Translations under genes and position numbers: made by a program | NCBI GenBank assembly: GCA_019914945.1 | Contig: CM034108.1 | Coordinates: forward strand, 5,590,001 to 5,654,000 | Reading direction: 5' to 3' | Origin: Typha latifolia | Lineage: Eukaryota; Streptophyta; Magnoliopsida; Poales; Typhaceae | DNA: 64,000 nt | The notes under the pieces: model-generated | The model's input: the letters and a program-made list of their open reading frames with translations, nothing else | Database searches by the model: none | What the model was told of the DNA's origin: nothing | Shown: positions 1 to 12,157 of the stretch, piece by piece | Layout: every line of letters starts with the position of its first letter | Numbering within the stretch: position 1 is the stretch's first letter

Positions 1-537
1 ATAAATAGATAAAAAAAAATTTAAGGGTATACACAAAAAAATCCTAAGTTTATTTATATTAATTTTATTTCTCACACCATTCACATATATAAAATATTTT
101 CTTTGTGATTTTGGATACTTAGGATAAAATTATATCAATCACGAAAAGAATTAGAAATTTACACAATAACATTTTTGAGTGTTTTGATAAATCCGCATGG
201 CTCTTTAATTTCTTCGCAAGATGAAGTAAGCCTCGAATAGTATAGAAGTAAGAAAGAGAGAAAACTTCCATTAACACTTAGAGAAAAGTTATATTATAAA
301 GTCCCAGTTCTTTTCATTTATTCAAACTTTAGATAACTTATAAATAGTGAACTCAAGCCCTTGTATATGAAAGAAAACTTAGTTACTAAGTTATTCTAAC
401 AAATATCTTTGTAAATATTTAGAAGGGAATAAAGAAGATTAAAAATGTGTCATCATTTGCCTTTATCGATCTAGTAGTGGATAAGCTCGAGTTTAGCCTA
501 AATATCCCAGTGTCTTTTGAGTCAGCCTCTACTACTG
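1..537. other. No gene seen
   Basis: AT-rich sequence with no convincing reading frame and no recognised repeat. It ends where a solo LTR begins near 538. Confidence 0.5.
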
Positions 538-1270
538 TGATGCAAACTTAGTTAGATCGGATCGCATTATAAGGTCATTGGGCTTGATGAATCGAGTATA
601 TTTATCTTTTGATTGATTTATACTTATCTCTTATATAAGCCCTTAAGACAAGTCTAGTTAAGTCATGTAAATCACTAAGGGAAGTTCAATTAAGTCACGT
701 AAGCCATTAATGCAAATTCAATTAAGTCATGTAAGCCTCTAAGGTAAGTCATATTTCGAGTTATATAAGCCTTTAGGGCTAAGTCTGAGTAGAAATCATT
801 GTGCCCAACCTCTATATATAGAGGGGCTGGCTTCATTGTTTATTCATCCAAGCATCCAAATATTAAATAATTATTTTAGTCTTGAGTTTATCTTAGAAGT
901 AAGAGTAAGATAATCTAGGAGTAGAAGAAAGTTAATCATAGTCATTTATTTTCCTAGGAGTATATCTAAGTTAAAAAATCTAGATCTACCTTCAACCTAT
1001 ATCTATCATCACCTCTAATAGCCACTCTACTAAACAGCCATCCACCACCACCCTTAGCCATCTGTGACCCTCCGATGTCTGTCATAACGTCGGATATTTA
1101 TCAATTTATTTCGTTCTGACCTTTCTTTACAATTTTATTTATATCTTTTCATCCTAACATTTGATTTACATGAAACAAAAACCATTAGAACTCTAACTTC
1201 CAAACTACTACCACCTAAATTTTTATAATTTTCTTACATCCAAATTGGTCCAGATCTGGTTCAGAATATA
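538..1270 (+). mobile_element. Solo LTR of the LARD-B family
   Basis: The sequence follows the LTRs of the non-autonomous element at 45531..48103 along its length: runs of AAGTCATGTAAGCC, a CTCTATATATAGAGG promoter-like palindrome near 811, the CATCCACCACCACCC stretch near 1040, and the end block ending in CCAGATCTGGTTCAG. No primer-binding site or internal domain follows, so it reads as a solo LTR left by recombination between the two LTRs of one copy. It is more diverged than the copies in the inverted repeat. The exact ends are uncertain by a few bases. Confidence 0.7.
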
Positions 1271-3780
1271 CTGCATCGTTGATGCCCTTGGACTGTCATA
1301 TGGCATTTTAGTTTCAAACAAAATTTCGATAGGGGCATCATAGGGTGCCCAAAATCAATCATTGAATTAGCAATTTTTTTGGAAAAAAATTGATTTTTTG
1401 TCACGTGCTTACATGCATCCATATAGACTAAAAGTTGTCTGATCTCGTAAATAAGTTTAGAACCCAATTACTTTGGTATAATATTTGGTGAGCATACTTA
1501 GAATGATAAAAAAAAGTCAAGAACACTAAGAAGATTCTAATTAATCGCTCAGTAATACCATTCTTTTTTCTAATAAAGTCATAGGCTGATCATATCATTC
1601 ATTTCAAACAATGGATTACAATGTTATACAATAGAAAAAAGGGGGAATATGGCAATAGCCTTAGGAACAAGCTCCTCACTTGTGTATTATAGACCGGACG
1701 ATAGTTAAAGCAAGTATCTAAACAAATACTCAAGTATAATATCACAGAGGAGAAAGAGTCAGCACTCTAGAAGTAAGCTTCCAGCTTAGCCAGCCGACAA
1801 CACTACACGAAGAACAACAAGTCTTGGAAGGCTGAGTACTCAACCATAGAGAAGAATCCAAGCTTGGCAGTGACAAAGTCCTGTGTATTTATTGAAACAC
1901 GTGAAGACCCCATTTGAGAAAACCTAAGAATCTAGGAATAAAACCTAGAACAAATAAAGAAGAAAAAGAAAACAACCAAAGATAAGGAGAGGGCAAACGA
2001 TCTGCCTAATACATCCAAATACAACCACAAGAGGCATTCAATCTCAGAAAGGAAGAAAACTCAAAGAGAACAAAACCATGGCAGATCTTAGCAATCGGCA
2101 GAACTAGAAGCGAGGCGGCAGAGTCAAAAGCGAGGCAGTAGATTTGGAAGTGAGGCTAAGCACAACGAATCATGGAGTGAGGTGTGGATGGGATGAGACT
2201 AGGACTGTCGGCTATTGTGGGTGGGAACAGACGGGGACAAATAGGGTCCACAACACTCAACTTAGTTTGTGGCAACACAGAAGGCTAAGGGGAGGATTTA
2301 GGTGAGATCCACGATACTCGGCTCCTATAGCGGCTAGTCAGACGGCCAAGAAAGTAATCGGAGTATGATGGACGACGGCGGCGCAAATGGGAGAGTAGGT
2401 GTGAGACTAGTGATAGCGAGGGCGAAAAGAGGGTAAAGTGAGAAGGAAGAGGAGAGGAGAGGAGCCAACGAACCCACTAGAGAGAGAACTGCTCTCTTCT
2501 CCACCTAGCACTTGGCTAATTAGAAATATAGCCGAAATGCTATAGGAGAAAATTATTTCATCTATGCATTTTTATGGCCTTAAGATTAGTCGTAATAGGG
2601 CTACAAAATTATACACATCATTTCATAGCTAAATTTTGTTAACCTGTTATATTCCATAATTATTGCTTGAATGTTTTTTGGAAAGATTTTATTAGTGATT
2701 TTATGCAACAGTATCTTTAAAATCAATAAAGCGAGATTATTTTTCTCAGAAATGCTGATTAAATTTTTAGGCGAGATTATTTTTCTCAGCATAGACCTCC
2801 CAACATAGTTATTAGAACATAACTGGATCAAATGGTTGGACTAATGAATGGGGAAGAAAAGCAATTGATCCAATAAAAACTGGCTAACCCAATGTTTGAA
2901 CCGGTAGCCTATGCGACTTAGCCAATATTTGGTGAATAAGGCGGGTCTCTTACTTTTCCAAAGTTACATAATTATCTTTAATATTTAATTATTCTATTCT
3001 TATTTTATAATAATTTAATACTAAAATTTGAAAAATTGTGTGAACAATATATTTGTGATTCTTAATCTGTCAAATGGATTGACTTCTCTAGTTTTATTTA
3101 ATTTTATATGTCTTGCCAATAATCTGCATTTACGTATTGAAAATATGTAGTTAATAACACACTGGGTTACTAATCAGAAATTGATCAAGATGCTATTAGC
3201 TATGATATACAAAATCTTAAGGTTTTAAAATTTGATGCTACTAAACATAAAGAATAGCTAAAAAAAGTCATAGAGGACATATGATTGTACTCCTTTTAAG
3301 ATATTTTTAATTTCTAGATTTATTCATAACTATTTAAATATTATTTAAAATAACTCTAGCAATTACAAGATGAACTTGCCGCTTGTCTGTTAATATCGAA
3401 AACTATATCCGTAAGGTCTTGCTTACTCAAATCATAATAAAATGCTTCTTGATAGTTTTTCGATTTCGATAAAAGGTTGATACTATCAATCGGCATGAAG
3501 TCGTTCAAAAAGAAAAAAGAAATATTTCTTTCACAAAAAATAATATAAAATAATAATTTGATTAAATAGTTTTATTAACCGTCAGTTACTATACAGATAA
3601 ATTCAAATAGTTACAAATCCAAATTATGGTAATATCCTTAAATAATTTCTTTTAAGTGAAGGTGAGAAAACAGAACTAAAATTAATCCAAAATATTTAAT
3701 ACAAAAAGATAAAGTACAAAAGTCTAATAAATAATAAATATTCAAAAAGAGTAGAATATAAAAACGATTAAAAAGACAGT
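1271..3780. other. Unassigned region; transcript-like stretch on the minus strand at about 1560..2540
   Basis: No credible coding region. Read on the minus strand, 2540 down to 1560 has a GC-richer pyrimidine-rich head, then a T-rich body and an ATTGTAATCC...AATGAATGAT tail, like an untranslated exon or an LTR leader. It has no long frame and no domain I recognise. A TTTATTGAAACACGTG block lies near 1890. The rest (2541..3780) is AT-rich with nothing identifiable. Confidence 0.3.
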
Positions 3781-3937
3781 ATTTTTCGTACAAGTGGTGA
3801 AGTCCGGGCCCTTCCCTCTCCCAGTGGTGAAGTCAGTCAAAACTTTGATAAAAGAAAGCCAGAGAGAAGACCTCATTGAGGTCCAAGAACGTTCTTCTTG
3901 GTGTGCGTGTTCAACAAACCTATCTCATTCCTGTGCT

Positions 3938-3946
3938 TATAAATAG
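3938..3946 (+). promoter_or_regulatory. TATA box of peptide gene 1
   Basis: TATAAATAG lies 46 bases upstream of the ATG at 3984. The same TATAAATAGT core precedes paralogue 2 at 41121, and both are followed by a CACTCAAG block before the ATG, which supports a conserved core promoter. Confidence 0.7.
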
Positions 3947-3983
3947 TGGAGCCACTCACTCAAGAAGCATACGAAAGTAATAT

Positions 3984-6139
3984 ATGGCTCCCAGAAAGAT
4001 CCTCCTTGCTTTGTTAATGCTCTTGGCCATCATTGGAGATCTCATCCCTCTTGTGAGGGCTCCATATCCCACTGTGGCCATTAATCCCAGAAACCTACTA
4101 TCAAACAGGAAGAGGCCATGGCTGGGAGGCCACCCATACAGGAGGGGAATTCCAAACAGAAACAGAGGTCCAAGCTTTTATCGTGGTCCTCTTCCCCTTG
4201 CTACGATCACTAACCAGACGGAAAAAAGATCTACTGTAGGTCAGTCGTGTGCACACGCTTTGTTTTATTTCCATCATTTCTTCTCCACCACTCCCCCTAA
4301 ATATCTAGCTAGCTAGACTCAAAAATAGTTTAGAGGTTTTATGTATAAATATATATAATATATTTTTTTCTTCTAAAATCTCATATTTATATGTGTACCG
4401 TTCATCTCCTTGCAACCTAAAAGTTGGATTCATTTAACAGTCAAAAAGATTATATATACTCTCCTATTAGAAGATTTATACTTTATATTTTATTAAATAT
4501 TTGCAGAAGAGCACACTCTACTAGTAAAAGCCAACCAAACTTCTATGTTTAATTATACTAAATAAGGAGACTATTAAAACATCCTTACCCAACCTAAACC
4601 TATATTGACACCAAGAACTTCTTCTCCTTTACAATCTAAAATTGAGACTTTGAATGCACGTAGCTTCCTAATAAACAATGGAAGAGAAGAGAGGGTTGAG
4701 GTTCGCTCCTCTTCTACTTTCTGAGATTTTTAAGTATAGGAAAAGAAGGTATCATCATGCTCTAGAAAAAGGAGTAAGATATTATAGTTACTTTAGCAAA
4801 AGATAGTTCGAATTGGATGGAATATTTATTTTAATAACCTACAAATATTTGGTAATAAAATATAGACGGTGATTTACAAATATTTAAAATACAGGGCTTC
4901 TAAAATCCCTTATTTGCATATAGATAAATATAAATTAATGAAACTCTAAACATACGTAAATTCTCTTATTCATATTTACTTAAAGATAATTATGTCTTTT
5001 CATCTGTTAAATTATTAAGATCTTAGCTTATCAAGAGTCTTAAGTGATCTCCAAGAAAAATCCATGAACTTAAAAGCTTTTATAAGCAAATATGAAATTT
5101 AGAAGAGTTTATAGGTAAATAAGAAATCGAGCGGTTTACGTGTAAAATAAAAGCCCAAATGATGTCACTAAAATTCAACATAATATGATAGTTTTGTTTA
5201 GGTGATGTACAAATTTTTTTTTTTTTTTTTTTTGTCTATTTGGTGAGAAGAGTCTTATAAGTTGGGAGTCATTTATGCTTATAAAATATAAAAAAATACA
5301 AAACCATTAAAGCCTTCTTGTGCCAAAATATGATAGTATATAACAGAAAAATAGAAAGCATAGTAGAAAGTGAATCTATTACCTCTTTTAAGGGCCCGGG
5401 AAATTTTCGATTGGTAAATCAAAAAGAATAAAAGTTACCAGCTAATAAGCTGTTCTTAATTCTCATAGTACGAGATATTGTACAGGTTTTCTGTGTATAT
5501 TCTTCTAAAATCTCTTATTTATATATATACTTCCTCTAAAGTTGATAGCCTTGTGAACTAATGAAGCATTAAAATTTGATACATTTAAGGGGAAAAGATA
5601 ATTTTCTTTTCTCTATCTTTAGCATACTCTACTCTCGATTTAAAGTATCCTTATTATTTACCTTTACTAACTATGCTCCAACTAAGGATATCCCCTCTAA
5701 GGTATAAATGAAAATAAGGAACTTTTAAAAGATTTTATTTAGTGTTAATTTAAGAATTTATTATATTTAGACCCTTTGAACTATCACATTTTTCACATAC
5801 TTTCTCTAAATATATAGACTTTTTGAACTATTGAAAATATTTTCAATACTTCTTCTGTTAGACTTTTATAATTTTTTTCTATCCATAAATCATCACATGC
5901 GAGTCACGTTAGTCGCTATATGGTATATTATACTTGTATAATTTATCAAAGTACATTTAACTTCTCGGCATTATTGGGGTAAGACATTTTTAATAGTTCA
6001 GAGAGTTTATATAAAAAATCATGATAGTCAAGATTGGTGTCTAAATATAATTATTTCTTAAATTTATTTTAAATATGATAACATTTCTAAATATATTCAT
6101 TGTAAATTTTTATTATGTTCCACAGGCAACACTCCTTAG
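3984..6139 (+). CDS. Small secreted Pro/Arg-rich peptide precursor, copy 1 (two exons)
   Basis: Predicted as join(3984..4239, 6126..6139), 89 residues. Residues 1-26 form a signal peptide (basic MAPRK, Leu/Ile-rich core, then GDLIPLVRA), so the product should enter the secretory pathway. The mature part has no Cys, is rich in Pro, Arg, Asn and Gly, and contains a GHPYRRG motif. The donor GGTCAGT at 4240 is phase 1 inside a Gly codon. The acceptor at 6125 adds Gly-Asn-Thr-Pro and a TAG stop. The paralogue at 41195 has the same intron position, the same ending (STIGSTP against STVGNTP here), and related TATA and 3' UTR sequence, including TGTTTACCTCCTAGTT and an AATAAA at 6210. Without splicing the frame would run on to 4316. 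The intron is almost six times longer than in copy 2. I recognise no named peptide family. The two-Cys or no-Cys layout does not fit RALF. The function is unknown; a signalling or defence peptide is only a guess. Confidence 0.7.
4240..6125 (+). other. Expanded intron of peptide gene 1
   Basis: The intron is 1886 bp against 328 bp in the paralogue. The donor-proximal block (TAGAGGTTTT, then TTCTTCTAAAAT) recurs near 5490 as TATATTCTTCTAAAATCTC, so part of the growth looks like internal duplication. A T-run of about 22 lies near 5216. No coding sequence is seen. Confidence 0.55.
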
Positions 6140-6389
6140 TGTTGAAGATCAAAAGCCTCCCCCCAGTTGTTGCCTCAATGGCTCTCGTGGTTACTAGTTT
6201 CTAAATAGAAATAAAGAGACACGTTATATCAACTTTGGGGGAAATATGTTTACCTCCTAGTTAGAGTAATACTTTCAAATTAATACTTTTTGTAATCTAT
6301 GTAGTTTTTGTGTGTGTGACTGGAATTGTGTAGATATGTATCCTTAGTAATTAACTCCTATACTTCATCTCATATTTCTATTAGTATTA

Positions 6390-6975
6390 GGGAAAATACT
6401 TCAATACCCTCTAAAATTTATAATTTTAATCTAACGACCATAATAGCCAGTTTTTATATTCATTATATAAAAAAAGTGGCATATTAGTCAAGAAAATTTG
6501 AATACGTGTGCCAGATTATACGTTTTCTTCAATTAAGAATTCTGTCTCTTAAATATAATTGTGATAGATATAATTATGCCTTAATTATAGAAGATATGAT
6601 TTAATACTAAACAATGTAAATTTGATTCTTTGGATATAGGCTTTAATTTAAATATGATATTCTATCTTTATCGGTTATTAAATTTACTTTAAATCACCCT
6701 AAACTAATGAGAGATAAAAAGACATCAATACCCTTATTATGATATATATATATTACTCTCAGTTAAAGATATATATATCTTTTACTTGATAAATTATTAA
6801 TATAATATAATTGTCAAAAAATAATGTGCAAGATAATATATTTAAAAAATAATAATTACCTATTGAATTGGTAATATCTTTTAAATTTTTCACATTTTTA
6901 TTATACTCTTGAGAATCTTAACCGTTAAATCTTTTATCAAACTAATTGATGAACAATTTGCTCTACGAAAAAAAA
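6390..6975. mobile_element. MITE-like unit, inverted copy at 61880..62460
   Basis: The sequence matches 61880..62460 in reverse complement. Shared blocks include TAATCTAACGACCATAATAGCCAG, ATATATATTACTCTCAGTTAA, and GAATCTTAACCGTTAAATCTT. There is no coding capacity. The size and the two dispersed copies suggest a non-autonomous DNA element. Superfamily unknown. Confidence 0.5.
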
Positions 6976-8288
6976 AACACTCTAATATTAGGTATAAATT
7001 TTATATTTACTATCTATATAAAAACATATTGGGGCTTTTACTAGATCTGAACCATATCACTGAAGCACAAACCATAGAAACCTACACATAGTGGGAAAGT
7101 AAAAAAGAAAACTAAAAAGAGTTTGTCTTTCTCTCTCATTTCTCGCAAATTAAAAAATAATTTATCACTATCTCTCGCTAACCACCACCCAGTATCAACC
7201 AACCATCACTCTGGTTTATGAGAATAAGCATCTTTTTTTTTTAACTTTGCCATCATTTATTCCATTGATTTATGGATATCTGCATATAGTTGCTTTACAT
7301 CTAGCAGCTTCAGAATAGACACTATCTGCATATAATTTGACAAATAATATTTAACGTCAGTGAAACTTTACCGACATAGTATAATAATAATTTTTTCCAT
7401 CATTTAACAAATATAATATATACTCATCTAGAAGTTCATCATTCTTCTATTTGTGGGTCTTTATAAAAACTTCATGTCTTTATAGCAAATGTGAAGAGCC
7501 TGCTGAATGTCAAAAAACAAAATTCTGTACAGAATTATATAGATATTTTTTGTAGAAATATGGTATAGTATAAGCAAATTATAATAAATCTAACTAGAAG
7601 ACATCAATTAAGAAACAGGAACAATTATATAAAGTTGAAAAGAAAGAAATAACAAGCTAGTAGTAAACCATATAATGAAAAAAAAAAAATCAAATAGCAT
7701 ACTATGCAGCAATCATAGTCTCTATTTTCATCTTTGGACTCAAAAGACTTCCTTATTCAACAGAAGTATCAGTTATTCTCATTACAAGTAAATGAATCAT
7801 ATGCCTTGCAAAGATAACTAAATTAAATTGATGAGAATGATGTGGAGATAGAAGAATATTGTATACAAAATAATGCATCAATTTCACTCTTCTCAGTTGA
7901 TGTGTGAACAGGTTAAAATCTGAATAGATGCTACCGTACCACATACGTTCCTAATTTCTTATAAATCTTTTCCTTGATCCAGAAGTGGGTACACCCAAGG
8001 CATCCTATTGGTGGTGTACCCACTTCTGGATTTTAACACATTTCATTCATGCTGCTTTGCCTTCAGATTTTCTTAAACCTGCATATTACCATGTGAGTAT
8101 AAAACATTTTCTGAATTTTAGACTAGCAAACATTCACTAACAATCTTTTTCCGTTCAAAAGAAGTGAAAACAAAAGAGATTTATGAAAAGTAGCTGGTTC
8201 GATATCAAGACATTTCATCAAACAAGTAGGATGCATTCTCTACGGTGGATTATTTAATTGACACCATGGTATTCAACCGCAAGCAATT
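6976..8288. other. No gene seen
   Basis: AT-rich DNA with short frames only. The notable feature is the hairpin at 7977..8031. The gypsy LTR begins at 8289. Confidence 0.4.
7977..8031. repeat. Perfect 19-bp inverted repeat with a 17-base loop
   Basis: ATCCAGAAGTGGGTACACC (7977..7995) is exactly complementary to 8013..8031. The spacer is 17 bases. In RNA it would form a stable stem on either strand. It could be a remnant of a small transposon end pair or a small-RNA hairpin. Nothing nearby decides between them. Confidence 0.75.
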
Positions 8289-8749
8289 TGTTGGAATCAG
8301 TGTTCTGAATATGAATTTGGGATCGAATAAAAGGGCATGGTGAGGGTGAAATGGGTTTAGATTTCTTCTTTGCTCAACCAATAGTGGAAGAGAAGAAGAT
8401 ACTAAGATTGTTAAAGGGAGCCAATCCCTACTGTAGATAGCTAATTTGGAGATAAAAGTTTTATATCTTTGCACTCATTTCTTCTCCATTTTATAAACTC
8501 GTTTGCAACTGATGACTTACGCCTATCTTGCCCAGTAAGCAGATGTGGGGAACATTGCCAAAAGACTAGGACTCTAACAAGGAAACTACCAATGACTCAT
8601 ACATAAAAAAGGAATGAGTACAACTGACTACCATGCAAGTGCGTGCATGCATTAATTACATGTACTGTTTTAGGGAAATAGGAACAAGACACATACAACA
8701 AAAGAAAAAGAAATATGACACGATACAACTATTAAGACTCTTAGTAACA
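8289..8749 (-). repeat. 3' LTR of the gypsy element at 8.3-14 kb
   Basis: Starts TGTTGGAATC and ends TTAGTAACA on the + strand. It pairs with 13711..13970 through GGGCATGGTGAGGGTGAAAT and the ACTACCATGCAAGTGCGTGC block. The minus-strand polypurine tract directly abuts it at 8750. It is longer than the 5' LTR, which lacks roughly 200 bp (8360..8540 here). Confidence 0.8.
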
Positions 8750-8812
8750 TTCCCTTTCTCTTAAACAAAGCCCTTGTCCTCGAGGGCTAGATTTGGAAAT
8801 CGCATCTTTAAC

Positions 8813-9060
8813 TTATCCAAATTTTTTCACGTGGTTTGCATGCACTAATGCTTCAACTTTCCCTCTTCTAGTGCACCGATCTAATAGTGCTTGCAGAGTT
8901 GGAACTTCTCGAGATGCTTCACCTAACTCTGAAAGTTGTTCAATGACCTGCTTAGCATTCCCCAATCTTTGGTTTGAGCATTGAAACATGAAATATAGGA
9001 TGCATTTTTGAATCTTTCGGCAGTTTAGACTTATAAGCAATAGAACCAATCATCTCAATT
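8813..9060 (-). pseudogene. Gypsy integrase C-terminal tail with chromodomain-like segment
   Basis: The translation keeps the family pattern QRLGNA..VIEQL, then EASREVP, LQALLDR and RRGKVEALV, which is the linker and first chromodomain strands of plant Tekay/CRM-like Ty3 integrases. The expected WKG motif has decayed to HAN. It is separated by stops from the integrase core. Confidence 0.7.
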
Positions 9061-9289
9061 ACCTTGAACGGCCCATAATATTCGGGAGCAAGTTTCATAT
9101 TTCACTTCATAGCAAAGGAAACTTGTCTCTAGGGTTGGAGTCTAAGATAGACCCAATCCCCTACAAAGAATTCTAGTTCTCTGTGAATCTATCTTCATAA
9201 ATATGTTTCGTACAAGACTAGGCTTTCTTCAAGGTTTCATACAGCTCCTTTGGTGCCATGTCATGATGCAACAACTCATCTTCCACAGT

Positions 9290-9945
9290 TTATACCTTTA
9301 TAGTGCTGAGAACATGAGATAATAGAGTTGGAGGGGAGCAACCATACACTACCTCAAACATAATTTTCTTGATTGCCAAATGCCAACTTGTATTATAGCA
9401 ATACTCTGCCCATGTCAACCAATGCATCCATTCTTTTGGTTTGGTTCTACCGAACCAACGAAGATACATTTTCATGGTCCGATTAGTTACCTTTGTTTGC
9501 TTGTCAGTTTGCGAGTGGTATGAGGAGCTGAAATTAAATTGAGTCACATGCAGTTGGAACAATTCTTTTCAGAATGCACTAGTAAAAGTCGTGTCTCTAT
9601 CACAAACTATAGATTCAAGCATACCATGAAGCTTGAAAATTTGATCAAAGAAGACACTAGCAAACCCTACAGTTGTATATGAATACTTTAAAGGAATAAA
9701 ATAACTGAATTTAGACAGACGATCGATTACCACGAGAATTGATTTCTAGCCTTGAGAAGGTGGAAGCCCTTCCACAAAGTCCATGCTGATGTGCATCGAA
9801 ACTTGTGTGGGAATGGGAAGAGGTTGGAGAAGTCTAGCCAATTGCCTGTGCTCAACTTTGTCACGCTGACAAATATCATATTTTTGGATAAATTCTTTGA
9901 GATGTTTGAGACCGGTCCTATAAAATACACCTTCAAGCATTGGAG
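9290..9945 (-). pseudogene. Gypsy integrase core and H2C2 zinc-finger remnants
   Basis: At 9290..9562 the catalytic-core signature SSSYHSQTDKQTK (family SSAYHPQTDGQTE) is followed by LRWF and YNTSWH. At 9727..9945, in two frames, lie YDICQRDK (end of the zinc-binding module, family C..CQ..K) and ISMDFVEGLP (the first catalytic Asp region). A frameshift and gaps separate the blocks. Not functional. Confidence 0.8.
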
Positions 9946-10158
9946 TGTTTTGACTAGTCCTTCATGTGTGTTGTTATGGAACTAACACAAAATATTCTGC
10001 AAGAGTGATGAGTCACCTGCAAGATAAATGCGATCTTTGAAGAAAAGTACACCTTTATGAAACCTCCATGGGCCAAAGGCATTGTAGGCTAAACAAAGCT
10101 GAACTAGCCGTTGGAGCTTGGGGTTACTTACAACTCCTTTTTTGATAGCCGAGATCCA

Positions 10159-11420
10159 CTATGGAACAGGGAAAGAGACTACAATTTCACCTTCATAATT
10201 GCTTTCGGATAGTGCATCTGCAACTATGTTTTCACCCCCTTGTTGGTATTCAATGATAAAGTCAAACCCTATCAATTTGTAGAGCCATTTTTGTTGTGCA
10301 AGAATGGTGATCTTTTGCTCTCGTAGGTATTTAAAGCTTTTCTTCCTAGTAGGTATGACCTCCACCTTTGAACTGCAGATACCAGAGCCAACATCTCCTT
10401 CTCATCAATCAACATGAGCAAATTATTTCCGCTAAGAGCTCGGTTAAAGAATGCAATTGGCCTCTTTTCTTATAGCTAAGCAACACCAATACTTGAACAT
10501 GATGTATCATATTTTACCACAAATTTATTTGAAAAATTGGATGATGCGAGTATTGGCATCTTTGTCATTGCTTCTTTCAGATTGAGGAAAGCTTCCTTAG
10601 CTTGAGACCAAGCGAACCCATCTTTCTTCAGCATCTTTGTGAGTGGCCCCACTATTTTCCCGTAGTTCTAAATGAACTTACGATAATAGCCGCTGAGGCC
10701 AAAGAATCCCCTAAGCGCTTTGGTGGTATTCGGCTTGGGATAATTAGTCATGGCCATAACCTTCTAAGAGTTGACTACCACTCCGTGACGAGTAATGATG
10801 TGTCCTAAGTAGGCTACCTAGGTGTCTCCAAAATAACTTGTTAGTTCATAATATATCAAAGATCACATTCAAATGTTGTAAATGTTCATGTCGTGTCTTA
10901 CTATAAATTAATATATCATAAAAAAAATACGAACGAATCTATAGAAATGATCACGAAAGATGTTACTCATAGGGGCTTGAAAGAAGGGCGCATTAGTCAG
11001 GCCAAATGTCATGACTAAAATTTTATAGTGCTCAGTATGCGTTCGAAAGGCTGTTTTGTGGATGTCTTAGGCATCAACTCGAATTTGATAGTAGCCAGAA
11101 CATAAGTCTAGCTTAGAAAAGAAACGAGCACAATGCAATTCAACAACGGATCACAGGTATTAGGAACTTATCCTTTATGGTGGCCTTATTGAGAGCTTTG
11201 GTCCATGTTTCTTGACCAACAACATAAGGGAAGAATAAGGGCTCGTGCTTTGTCGTATAACTCCTGATTTCAACAGTTTACCCACCAACTTTTTAATCTT
11301 TATCTTTTAGAAGTGCGGGTACCCATATGGGCGCATATTGACAGGATCAACCCCAGCAAGTAGCAGAGGCATGGTGGTGGGAGTCCAACTGGTTCAGAGA
11401 AGGTGTCAGCAAACTCCTCA
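10159..11420 (-). pseudogene. Gypsy reverse transcriptase and RNase H remnants
   Basis: From high to low coordinates: the HKTAFRTH and [11 protein letters not shown] blocks near 11050..10980, the active-site block near 10925..10895 (family FFDDILVYS, here readable only after a frameshift as FFYDILIYS with the first Asp lost), the GFFGLSGYYRKFI connection near 10690, and at 10159..10365 the RNase H end with QQKWLYKLIGFDFIIEYQ and ADALS. The loss of an active-site Asp and the frameshifts make the enzyme dead. Confidence 0.8.
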
Positions 11421-11534
11421 AATTGCAAGTATGGCTTTGTCGATTGGCTCGATTTGTGAAGAGACTATAGCATTAAAAAAATAAGACCATCCCTGAAAAC
11501 CCTTGCTTTAAGACATGTTCTAAGCAAAAGTTCA

Positions 11535-11911
11535 CTACAATTTATTTTGTGGAGATGCTATGCCCTGCATTGAAACTTGTTTCCCTACAACTGTGAAACA
11601 CATTTGTAGTATGGCAAAATCCCAAACAATAGGGCCCAAAGTCTTGAACCATTGGGTACCCAAGATAATATCATATTCATCCAAGGGTAGCAAATAAAAA
11701 TCTAGCGAGAGCGAGATACATTGGATATAGAGTGGAACTTGATTGGGCTGGTTAACCATTCTCCACTAGATACCGTCACATCAAATGGCCTTCCTTCTGA
11801 TGCTTGGAGCCCAACTTTAGCAACCAAAATGCTACTAATATAATTATGTGTGCTTTCTGAATCCACAAAATTTTTCACCAATATTGAAAACAGTGCACCT
11901 TCCAATCTCAT
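11535..11911 (-). pseudogene. Gypsy aspartic protease remnant
   Basis: Two overlapping frames carry the retropepsin-like region: ILVKNFVDSESTHNYI, where the active-site DSG/DTG has become DSE, and further on DIILGTQWFKTLGPI, the conserved flap-to-end block. The frames need one shift to join. The Gly-to-Glu change alone should kill catalysis. Confidence 0.78.
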
Positions 11912-12019
11912 AGTTTTGTGAGTATGAGCCCTTAAGATTGCATTGAAGGAGATCTTAGACTTGCTCTCACTAGCCTTTTCGGCTTCTTGTGATAATTCTC
12001 CTCCATTGTCTTCCTCCTC

Positions 12020-12125
12020 CTCAGGCTAGCAAGCTTCATTGATGAATAAGTGTTTGCATTGGTGAGTGGGGGAGTATTTTTCATTGCAGTGTAGGCAAAG
12101 GCTGATCTCTTCTTTCTTTAACTTC
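12020..12125 (-). pseudogene. Gypsy Gag zinc knuckle
   Basis: On the minus strand the translation gives KKEEISLCLHCNEKYSPTHQC, the CX2C...HX2C finger typical of plant Ty3 Gag (family CYRCGEKWSPGHRC). Upstream Gag sequence resumes only beyond the inserted LTR, at 13190. Confidence 0.75.
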
Positions 12126-12157
12126 TTATGGTGTCATGCACTTGATTGTAGAAGGCT

